DNA of 64,000 bases, taken from the NCBI RefSeq assembly GCF_030546645.1, contig NZ_JAUOTO010000002.1, positions 930,001 to 994,000 on the forward strand. Direction: 5' to 3'. Under the pieces are notes generated by a model, which was not told where the DNA came from, ran no database searches, and saw nothing but the letters and a program-made list of their open reading frames with translations. The first letter of the stretch is position 1, and every line of letters begins with the position of its first letter. Positions 45,981-53,360 of this stretch are shown here, piece after piece. The DNA is from Flavitalea plasmicola. Lineage in GTDB: Bacteria; Bacteroidota; Bacteroidia; Chitinophagales; Chitinophagaceae. A program made the position numbers and the translations under genes.

Positions 45981-47675
45981 ATGAGGCCGGTCTTAATCAT
46001 ACTCTTTCTCATCAGTCTGTTGGTCACCGGACTGACCCGGCCCCCCTCACCTACCCCTTCCCCTGGCGTAACCACCGCCGTCGAATACTTCAGGGCGGAG
46101 GCTCCTGTATTTGCCCGTCGTTGCACCGATCTGCGATCGGCCATCCAGTCTATGGATATCCGCGACAGCCGTTCGGTAGCGGCAGTCCGGCGCAAGCTCA
46201 TCGACTGCCGGGCTTCCTGGAAAAGGATCGAATCCTTCCTGGAATACTTCTTCCCCACCTCTTCCCGCATTTATAACAGGGCGCCCAAATTCGAGGCGGA
46301 GGAACCTGGCATGGAATACCAATCGCCCCTGGGTTTGCAGGTGATCGAAACCCTGCTGTACGAAACAAATACCCCGGACAGGCGTCGGCAGCTGCTGGAA
46401 CAATCTTCCGCCGTCGCCAGCTCTGCATCCGACCTCCCGGCTCTGTTGTATGATTTCCGGGCCGGCGACCCGCAAATCCTGGAAAGTTTGCGGATAGAGC
46501 TGATCCGCATCATCACCCTGGATATCACAGGATACGACGCGCCTTATTTAAAAACAGGCATCGCTGAGGCCGCCGGGTCGTTGCAATCCCTACGTCATCA
46601 GCTGGAACCATACGGTCCGTCGGACTCCCTCCAATCCTGCCTCGACAGCTCCATCGCTTACTGCAAGGCGCATGAGAACTTTGATACTTTCGACAGGTTG
46701 AAGTTCCTAAAATACTATGCGCTTCCCCTGCAACGTCAGCTTCACCGGCTCATACAACAAAAAGACCTGCAGGTCCATACGGGTGAAGCGACGAATTACA
46801 CGGACCTCTTTAGTCCCGATGCGCTGCTGCCGGGTAATTCCGACACGGCGCTGGCTGCTGAAGGCAGCCGGCTCTTTTACGACAAGTCCCTTTCCGGCAA
46901 TGGCCAGCGCAGCTGTGCCACCTGCCATGCCCCCGAAAAGAAATTCACGGACGGGCTGACCACGCCGCTTGCTTTCGACGGCCATAGCCGGTTGGACAGG
47001 AATGCTCCGTCCCTGTTATACAGCGGCTATCAACACAGACAATTCTGGGATGGCCGGGCCGCCACCCTGGAAGAGCAGATCGCCACTGTGCTGCAGGATC
47101 CCAAAGAGATGCATTCCACACGATCCGACATCTCTACCGTCGCCAAGGCTATTGGCGCCTACATCCGGACCCTCCATCCACAGCATTCCCCTTTCGATAT
47201 ATTTATAGAAGGAGGTCCCGACAGCCTGCTCACCGCAAGCCAGGTGAAGGGCGCCAATCTCTTCATGGGGAAGGCGCAATGCGCCACCTGCCATTTTATG
47301 CCCCTTTTCAACGGGCTGATCCCACCCGATTACGCCGTGACGGAATTCGAGGTGCTGGGAACGACCCGTACCGACCGGCTGGACAAACCGCAGCTCAGTA
47401 AGGATCCGGGACGGTATAACGTCTACCCCTTACCGTTCTTCAAAGGCGCCTTTAAAACGCCTACTGTAAGGAATACGGCCGTCACGGCGCCCTACATGCA
47501 CAATGGCGCGTTCCGCAGCCTGGAAAAAGTGCTGGAATTCTATAACAAGGGCGGCGGCCAGGGACTGGGATTGCGCATGCCCTCGCAAACCCTGTCATCC
47601 CATGCCCTGGGACTTACCAAAAAAGAGATGCAGGATATCATTCAATTTTTGCATGCGCTGACGGACAATCCTTAA
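45981..47675 (+). CDS. di-heme cytochrome c peroxidase (MauG/CCP family) with N-terminal helical domain
   Basis: This 564-residue secreted protein has a signal peptide (about 1-22). An all-helical N-terminal domain (about 30-275) follows, whose pattern fits the imelysin-like domain seen in other long Bacteroidota CCPs. The peroxidase domain has two heme c sites: CATCH at Cys312-Cys315-His316 and CATCH at Cys434-Cys437-His438. It should reduce hydrogen peroxide in the periplasm, or act as a MauG-type oxidase. The following phosphatase gene starts within 40 bp on the same strand. Confidence 0.92.
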   Translation: MRPVLIILFLISLLVTGLTRPPSPTPSPGVTTAVEYFRAEAPVFARRCTDLRSAIQSMDIRDSRSVAAVRRKLIDCRASWKRIESFLEYFFPTSSRIYNRAPKFEAEEPGMEYQSPLGLQVIETLLYETNTPDRRRQLLEQSSAVASSASDLPALLYDFRAGDPQILESLRIELIRIITLDITGYDAPYLKTGIAEAAGSLQSLRHQLEPYGPSDSLQSCLDSSIAYCKAHENFDTFDRLKFLKYYALPLQRQLHRLIQQKDLQVHTGEATNYTDLFSPDALLPGNSDTALAAEGSRLFYDKSLSGNGQRSCATCHAPEKKFTDGLTTPLAFDGHSRLDRNAPSLLYSGYQHRQFWDGRAATLEEQIATVLQDPKEMHSTRSDISTVAKAIGAYIRTLHPQHSPFDIFIEGGPDSLLTASQVKGANLFMGKAQCATCHFMPLFNGLIPPDYAVTEFEVLGTTRTDRLDKPQLSKDPGRYNVYPLPFFKGAFKTPTVRNTAVTAPYMHNGAFRSLEKVLEFYNKGGGQGLGLRMPSQTLSSHALGLTKKEMQDIIQFLHALTDNP

Positions 47676-47711
47676 CTTTTGATTAATATGATGTACCTAT
47701 TTTCGCAGACC

Positions 47712-49304
47712 ATGCAAAAATTCTTCTCTTCCATTCGTTCACGGCTCGCAGCTCACCGCTCACAGCTTGTAGCTTGCTGCCTGTTGCTTGTCGCCTGCAC
47801 CTCCCTCACGGCCCAACGTCCTGTCAAGCCCCGCGCCAACCTCCTGCGAGGCCCTTACCTGCAGGTGGCAACCCCCAACAGCATCGTCATCCGATGGAGG
47901 ACCGACGCCCTGGTAAGAGGCATCGTCCGTTATGGCACCAGCCAGGGGCAACTGGACCGGACAGCCCAGGACACCGTCCTCGTATCGGAACATAAAATAA
48001 AGCTGGACGGCCTGCAGCCGGGCACCAGATACTTTTATTCCATTGGCTCGTACAGGGATACCCTGCAGGCAGGGCAGGACAACTATTTCTCAACCCTGCC
48101 CCTTCCGGGCACAGAAGGGTTCTACCGCATCGGCGTCGTAGGCGACTGCGGCAACAACTCCATCAATCAGCGTAATGTGAGAGACCAGCTCGTCCATTAC
48201 CTGGGCGATCATTATATGGACTCCTGGATCCTGCTGGGCGACAACTCCTACAGCAGCGGCAGGGACGCCGAATTTCAATCCAATTTTTTCAATATCTATA
48301 AAGATAACCTGCTTCCCAAATATCCCCTGTTCCCCTCTCCCGGCAACCATGATTACTATGATGGCGATTCCGCGGAGGAAAAGGTGCAGAAGACGCACCA
48401 GGTGGCTTACTTCCAGAATTTTTCCATGCCGGTGGATGGAGAGGCCGGCGGCATTGCTTCGCATAATCCCGCCTTCTATTCATTCGACCTGGGAAATATC
48501 CATTTTCTCTCCCTGGACGCCTATGGCATCGAAGAAGATCAATATCGTATATACGACACGGCAGGTCCCCAGGTGCAATGGATAAAAAAAGACCTGGACG
48601 CCAATCATAACAAAGGATGGATCATCGCTTACTGGCACCATCCTCCCTATACGATGGGATCGCATAATTCCGACAAGGAACAGGAATTGGTGCATATCCG
48701 TGAAAATTTCATTCGCATACTGGAACGGTATGGCGTCGACCTGGTCCTCTGCGGGCACAGTCACGATTATGAAAGATCCAGGCTGATGAAAGGGCATTAC
48801 GGGATGGAAGCCACCTTCGACGCCACCACACACCTCGTCAGCGCTTCCTCTGGCCGCTATGACAACAGCCCCAATTCCTGCCCTTACATCAAAGAAGAAG
48901 AAGGTGCGGGAACGGTATATCTCGTCAGCGGGTCTGCCGGACAGCTGGGCGGAAAACAAGCTTCGTTCCCCCATGACGCGCTGCCTTATTCCGACGCTAC
49001 CCACGGGGGCGCCGGCATGCTGGAGATACAAGGCGCCCGTCTTGACTGGAAATGGATCTGTGCCGACGGAGAGATCCGTGATCATTTTACCATGATGAAG
49101 CACACAGACCGCCGGCAGACCCTCACTGTCAGGAAAGGCGACAGCATCACACTCACCGCCTCATTCATCGGAGACTACCGCTGGAGCACGGGTAAAGCCA
49201 CCACCAGGAGCATCACCGTCAGCCCCAGATCGGCGACGACCTATACGGTGAAAGATAATTTCAATTGTATCAAGGATGTTTTCGATGTAAAAGTTACCAA
49301 ATAA
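47712..49304 (+). CDS. purple-acid-type metallophosphatase lipoprotein
   Basis: I chose the ATG at 47712 (MQKFFSSIRSR), which gives a normal signal peptide with a lipobox-like LVAC; ATGs at 47688 and 47691 are alternatives. The 530-residue product has an Fn3-like N-domain (about 45-140), then a metallophosphoesterase core: GDCGNN, LLGDNSYSSG, SPGNHDYY, YWHHPPY and CGHSHDYERS. These provide the di-metal ligands of purple acid phosphatases. A C-terminal PKD-like domain (about 455-530) may aid surface anchoring. Its signal peptide is encoded inside a degenerate 7-bp repeat (47743-47798). It is likely exported and releases phosphate from organic esters. Confidence 0.9.
   Translation: MQKFFSSIRSRLAAHRSQLVACCLLLVACTSLTAQRPVKPRANLLRGPYLQVATPNSIVIRWRTDALVRGIVRYGTSQGQLDRTAQDTVLVSEHKIKLDGLQPGTRYFYSIGSYRDTLQAGQDNYFSTLPLPGTEGFYRIGVVGDCGNNSINQRNVRDQLVHYLGDHYMDSWILLGDNSYSSGRDAEFQSNFFNIYKDNLLPKYPLFPSPGNHDYYDGDSAEEKVQKTHQVAYFQNFSMPVDGEAGGIASHNPAFYSFDLGNIHFLSLDAYGIEEDQYRIYDTAGPQVQWIKKDLDANHNKGWIIAYWHHPPYTMGSHNSDKEQELVHIRENFIRILERYGVDLVLCGHSHDYERSRLMKGHYGMEATFDATTHLVSASSGRYDNSPNSCPYIKEEEGAGTVYLVSGSAGQLGGKQASFPHDALPYSDATHGGAGMLEIQGARLDWKWICADGEIRDHFTMMKHTDRRQTLTVRKGDSITLTASFIGDYRWSTGKATTRSITVSPRSATTYTVKDNFNCIKDVFDVKVTK
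47743..47798. repeat. degenerate 7-bp tandem repeat inside the phosphatase signal-peptide region
   Basis: Eight imperfect units of a GCTCRCA-type heptamer run through 47743-47798. The clearest three are GGCTCGC, AGCTCAC and CGCTCAC; the rest decay to AGCTTGT, AGCTTGC and TGCCTGT forms. They are translated into most of the hydrophobic core of the signal peptide. The same unit occurs 3.2 kb away at 50951-50985. Confidence 0.75.
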
Positions 49305-49336
49305 AATAATGTATCTTCAGGGCATAACCTCGACCT

Positions 49337-52288
49337 ATGCCCTTTAAAATTAACAGTAGTTATTACTACTTTATACACCGTCATTTTTCAGTCCTCTTCT
49401 GGCCTGTTTTGGCGGCGACCTTCATCGTTGCCTTCCTGCAGCTGAAAGACCAGACCTACCTGGAGAATGACCTGGCGCCAAAAGGCATCGTATCGCTGGA
49501 ACTGGGGCGCAGCCGCACTGTCGACAGCGCTATCGTTCAGTCCTGGAAACAGGATACGCTGGACCGAACGGCGGCAGACCCCTGCCAAAAAACGCCTCCC
49601 TCTATCAACAGACTCCACAGGGCCCGTACCAATGTACGTATGGACTTCCTGTTCATATTGCTCTACACGGCGCTTGGCGTCATCATCATCGCAGGACTCC
49701 AGACACGTATAAATAAAGCGGGCCGTCCCGAGAGCAATATCCTGGTGGCCCTGGTCATCATCGCGGGTCTTTGTGACGTGATAGAGAATGCCGGCATGCT
49801 GCGTTTCATAGGCGATGGCATCGACAAGACCTCGGAAGCCGGCGCATTTACAGCAACCCTTACCCACGCCATGGCCCGGGCAAAATTCAGCATCCTGGGT
49901 TTCCTGCTACTGGCGTACCTGCCCTATACCCTTATCATGAAGGATGGAGGTCTGCAATGGCTGTCAGCCTACATCCGTACCAAGACGCTGCAGCTCTTCC
50001 GGTATAGGGTGATCATCATCAGCGTCCTGGCATTCTCTCTGCCCATCTGGGCCATGGACCAGGGGCAGGACCTGCTGGTGAACAGCAACTCCACCGACAC
50101 GGGGATATTCCTATTCACAGGCATTGTACTGGCGGCCGCTTTTCTCAACTGGTGGCTGGCCAAACTGTTCTTTGAAAAAGAATATACGGGACCGGTATGT
50201 CCGATGACCGAACCCGTTATTGCCGATCCGCAACGGGAAGCGTCAGAAAAAAAAGTATCCCGTTACCTGGGCGTGATCACGATCCTCATTCCTTCCGTAG
50301 CCATATTGAATGCGCTGCGGGTGCTGAATATCCATTTCCCCCTGGATATCTTCCCACCCATGATCTGGCTGGTCGCGTTATTGAGCTTTTTTTTCGTACT
50401 GATCAGGTTCGATGTCGCCGCCAGGGCTTTTAACTGGATATCGATCCGCCGGAGCAGGTCCGTGGCTAAGGTCGTCACGATCTTTACATGGATCTTCCTT
50501 GGACTGATAGCTCCCGTCCTCATCAGGTACCTGGTGCTTGATGAACAGAGCTATGCGCCCAGCTCCCTCTTCTGGCTTTTCGTGCACCTGCTGCTGATGG
50601 GCCTGGCCTTCTGGATCTTCGTGAGCACAAGAAGCTATGTCTTTAAGGAGCAAAGCTGGTGGTGTAAGAAGATAGGCTGGCCGATCCTATTGGTCAGTGG
50701 CGGCCTGGCCATTCTTTTCGTGCTCTTCAATGTATTCCCGATGACGATCCTGGGATTGGATTGCAATTACCTCACGCTGCCCGTCCTCCTGTCCGGCATC
50801 ATTTTTTATATCATGCTCTTCACGCTGATGATACGGGTCAGCCTCTGGCTCCGGATCAACCTGGTGCTTTTCATCCTCACCGCCGGGGTGATCGTCGCTG
50901 CCAGCGTTCCGAACGACTATCATGCGGTGCGGCTTCTTCCATCCTCCCCTGGCTCACAGCTCACAGCTCGCAGCTCACAGCTTTCCCTCAACGATTATTT
51001 CCATGGCTGGCTGCTGCATCGCAAGGACGAGATCCTGGGCGCTCCGGACGAATATCCTATATTCCTCGTCAATACTTATGGCGGTGGTATCAAGGCAGCC
51101 GCCTTTACAAATATGATGTTCTCCTACCTGGACAGCACGATGATACGGAACAGCAAAAACCGTAAGGGTTTCGAGCATTATGTCTTCTCCGTCAGCGGCG
51201 CTTCCGGCGGTACTGTCGGCGCATCCGTGCAATGCGCCTACCGGGCCCGGCACCTTGATTCAGCTGCCGAGGCCTACAGCCTGGACCATTTCGAAAAATT
51301 CTATCAACATGATTTTCTCACTCCTGTGCTGGGTAATATGATCGGCAGGGACGTATGGGCTTCTGTAGCGGGCTATCCGGTGTGGAGGGACAGGTCAGCC
51401 ATACAGGAGGGTATCTGGGAAGGGTTTGGGCACAGCTCACTTGACATTCGCCTGGACAGGGATTTCAACGCGATATGGGATACGGCCGCCGCCAATCCGG
51501 CCAACTTCGAAGTACCCCTGTTGTTCTCCAATACTTTGAATGTAGACGATGGGCTAAAGGGTATCATGGCTCCCGTGGAGCTTTCGCACAGGGATTTTCC
51601 CGGCACCATCTTCATCAGGGAAAGACTGGCCGCGCTGAATGCCCAACGAAAAAAAGAGAAAGACCAGCCCATGTATATTCCGCTGATGACAGGCGCCTTC
51701 CTCAGCGCCCGCTTCCCTTTCATCAGTCCCAGCGGTAAAATAGGTCCCGGCTATCATTTTATGGACGGCGGTGCAAAAGATAATTCCGGCGCTTCCACTT
51801 CAGAAGACGTATTCATCAGCCTGGCCCGGCAGGCATGCCGCAGGGCCGCCGGCGAAAAGGACAGCGTGTTTGCACAGCTGATGAAAAAGGTGCGTTTTTA
51901 TTTTGTCTCTATCACCAATAGCCCTTATTACAACCCGGACAGCCGTCAGCTGGTGTCGAATCGCTTTGAACCCATCAGTCCCCTGGTAGGCATGGTCAAC
52001 AGCGGCATCAATGGCAATGCGCTGGCTGCCGACAATACGCTTCAATTTCGATATGTATCGGATTCCACACAATTTCCCGGTGTCCGCAGCGACTATTCTT
52101 CCGTCTGGATAACGGCCACCTGCGTCAGCGATCCAAAAGGGAAATTCTATTCACCCGTGCTGCCCCTGGGCTGGCAGATCTCCGCGCCCTCGCTGGACAG
52201 GATGCGGCGTACGTTTGATAAGGATATGATACAGAGTTATAATAAGGAAGGGTTGAGGAAGATCCTGAAAATCGCTGAAGGCTTATGA
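49337..52288 (+). CDS. polytopic membrane protein with C-terminal patatin-like phospholipase domain
   Basis: This 983-residue protein has about ten or more predicted transmembrane helices in residues 15-545 (for example FLFILLYTALGVIIIAGL, IILVALVIIAGL and VSLWLRINLVLFILTAGVIV). A patatin domain follows at about 575-970. The oxyanion-hole motif is YGGGIKAAAF (Gly582-Gly584), the nucleophile is Ser623 in GASGG, and Asp810 in MDGGAKDNSG completes the dyad. A Lys replaces the usual Arg next to the glycines. It should be a membrane-anchored lipase or phospholipase acting on membrane or surface lipids. It is 32 bp from the phosphatase gene, so the two may act together on phospholipid. A heptamer repeat lies between the helices and the patatin domain. 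Confidence 0.87.
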   Translation: MPFKINSSYYYFIHRHFSVLFWPVLAATFIVAFLQLKDQTYLENDLAPKGIVSLELGRSRTVDSAIVQSWKQDTLDRTAADPCQKTPPSINRLHRARTNVRMDFLFILLYTALGVIIIAGLQTRINKAGRPESNILVALVIIAGLCDVIENAGMLRFIGDGIDKTSEAGAFTATLTHAMARAKFSILGFLLLAYLPYTLIMKDGGLQWLSAYIRTKTLQLFRYRVIIISVLAFSLPIWAMDQGQDLLVNSNSTDTGIFLFTGIVLAAAFLNWWLAKLFFEKEYTGPVCPMTEPVIADPQREASEKKVSRYLGVITILIPSVAILNALRVLNIHFPLDIFPPMIWLVALLSFFFVLIRFDVAARAFNWISIRRSRSVAKVVTIFTWIFLGLIAPVLIRYLVLDEQSYAPSSLFWLFVHLLLMGLAFWIFVSTRSYVFKEQSWWCKKIGWPILLVSGGLAILFVLFNVFPMTILGLDCNYLTLPVLLSGIIFYIMLFTLMIRVSLWLRINLVLFILTAGVIVAASVPNDYHAVRLLPSSPGSQLTARSSQLSLNDYFHGWLLHRKDEILGAPDEYPIFLVNTYGGGIKAAAFTNMMFSYLDSTMIRNSKNRKGFEHYVFSVSGASGGTVGASVQCAYRARHLDSAAEAYSLDHFEKFYQHDFLTPVLGNMIGRDVWASVAGYPVWRDRSAIQEGIWEGFGHSSLDIRLDRDFNAIWDTAAANPANFEVPLLFSNTLNVDDGLKGIMAPVELSHRDFPGTIFIRERLAALNAQRKKEKDQPMYIPLMTGAFLSARFPFISPSGKIGPGYHFMDGGAKDNSGASTSEDVFISLARQACRRAAGEKDSVFAQLMKKVRFYFVSITNSPYYNPDSRQLVSNRFEPISPLVGMVNSGINGNALAADNTLQFRYVSDSTQFPGVRSDYSSVWITATCVSDPKGKFYSPVLPLGWQISAPSLDRMRRTFDKDMIQSYNKEGLRKILKIAEGL
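50951..50985. repeat. 7-bp tandem repeat inside the patatin gene
   Basis: Five units of the AGCTCAC heptamer run through 50951-50985 (GGCTCAC, AGCTCAC, AGCTCGC, AGCTCAC, AGCTTTC). They code for a short polar linker (GSQLTARSSQLS) between the membrane part and the patatin domain. The same unit occurs in the neighbouring phosphatase gene. Confidence 0.85.
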
Positions 52289-52297
52289 CCGGATAAT

Positions 52298-52744
52298 TCA
52301 AGCAACCGCTGCTTTCCTCTTTGTATTCATTACACGTGCATTCTTTAAATGTGCATTAATGGGGGCAATTAGCTTGTACGGTCTATTAAAGGCTTCTTGT
52401 GTTACTTTAAAATGCCCCGCTAATTTCCTTATTACATCTTTTGACAAGCCTTTTTTATAATGAAGGATCTCAGAGATATATCCTTTGCTTATTCCTAATA
52501 TTTCAATAAGATCTTTTGGCTTTAGCTTTTGGTCCTCCATAAATGAAAGCAGCAATTGAATGGGATCAAGCTCGTCAAAAGTGTTATGCTCGGCATCCCA
52601 TTTCTCGATCAGGACGGTAAGCAAATCGATCTCGTCTTTTTTCCGGCTATCTTTCGAGCCTGAGAAGACCAGATTCTCCAGCTTTTTACAATAGTCATTG
52701 TACTGGATTTTATTCTTGATCACTTTATATTTCAGCTCTGCCAT
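52298..52744 (-). CDS. higA: HigA-family antitoxin
   Basis: The 148-residue protein has a helix-turn-helix XRE-type domain at about 70-130 (LKPKDLIEILGISKGYISEIL). The N-terminal 65 residues are helical and rich in charged residues, which would pair with the toxin. It follows HigB by 9 bp on the same strand, in the reversed toxin-first order typical of higBA. Its local base composition is distinctly AT-richer than the flanking genes, a sign of separate origin. It should neutralise HigB and repress the operon through the palindrome upstream. Confidence 0.9.
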   Translation of the reverse strand: MAELKYKVIKNKIQYNDYCKKLENLVFSGSKDSRKKDEIDLLTVLIEKWDAEHNTFDELDPIQLLLSFMEDQKLKPKDLIEILGISKGYISEILHYKKGLSKDVIRKLAGHFKVTQEAFNRPYKLIAPINAHLKNARVMNTKRKAAVA

Positions 52745-52753
52745 AAAATATTT

Positions 52754-53086
52754 TTAGTAGTTACTGATTGAATATTGTAGTTGTTCATCACAAATCGCTG
52801 TATATTCCGCATGGGTGCCAATCCAACAAATGAAAAGATGAACTTGCTTGTCTCCAAAGGCATATTTGCAAATCATTCTATAGTTGTTACCGCCAATACT
52901 GAAAACAACCCGGTTTGAGCTTTTCCCCAGCAGATCAACCGCAGTAAACGTGTCCTTCATGTCGGTTGGCTTCTCCCAATTGGTATATTTAAGCTTCTCT
53001 AAAAATTCAGTTAAGGACGGCCGGCTTCTGGCATTGTCGACGATATACCTTTCAATCGTTTCTTTCTTTATCAGATGCAGCTTCAT
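52754..53086 (-). CDS. higB: HigB-family mRNA interferase toxin
   Basis: The 110-residue product starts at the ATG at 53086 (MKLHLIKKETIERYI); an ORF with 11 extra codons upstream is less likely because it crosses the operator. The sequence fits the HigB/RelE-like toxin family: FLEKLKYTNWEKPTDMKDTF, SNRVVFSIGGNNYRMICKYAFGDKQVHLFICWIGTHAEY. The protein would cleave ribosome-associated mRNA and thereby arrest growth. The gene is first in the higBA operon, as is usual for this family. It is AT-rich like its partner. Confidence 0.9.
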   Translation of the reverse strand: MKLHLIKKETIERYIVDNARSRPSLTEFLEKLKYTNWEKPTDMKDTFTAVDLLGKSSNRVVFSIGGNNYRMICKYAFGDKQVHLFICWIGTHAEYTAICDEQLQYSISNY

Positions 53087-53111
53087 AGCAAAGTTAATGA
53101 TTTTCGTTAAA

Positions 53112-53128
53112 GTTCTCAAAAAGAGAAC
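53112..53128. promoter_or_regulatory. higBA operator candidate
   Basis: An inverted repeat, GTTCTC / GAGAAC, with a 5-base A-spacer lies 26 bp upstream of the HigB start. HigA dimers usually bind such palindromes at their own promoter. A second related site, an 11-bp palindrome (TCTCC-A-GGAGA), is centred near 53164. Confidence 0.6.
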
Positions 53129-53289
53129 AAAAATATTTAATCGGCATCCATAAGTGGTTCTCCAGGAGAGAAATATATTGGGTTCATAGTGCCGGACAAG
53201 GCAATTTGGAATCTGTCAAATTACGAATAAGTGTGCCTCGGGAAGGGCAAAATATTTTCCTGGTTAAATTAGTTTAACGTTCAAATAAA

Positions 53290-53321
53290 AAAGCCTGTAA
53301 ACACTCAGTTTTACAGGCTTT
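53290..53321 (-). terminator. rho-independent terminator of the GH106 gene
   Basis: A 12-bp perfect stem (53290-53301 with 53310-53321) has an 8-base loop. On the minus strand it is followed by a T-rich tract. It lies 40 bp beyond the 3' end of the GH106 gene, so it should end that transcript and separate it from higBA. Confidence 0.9.
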
Positions 53322-53360
53322 CAGTATCATTGATTTGATTTAGCGGAGAAAGGGATGCCG

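Noticed and set aside
47743-50985. possible CRISPR array from the heptamer repeats
   Set aside because: Units are 7 bp, contiguous and without spacers, and no cas genes are present.
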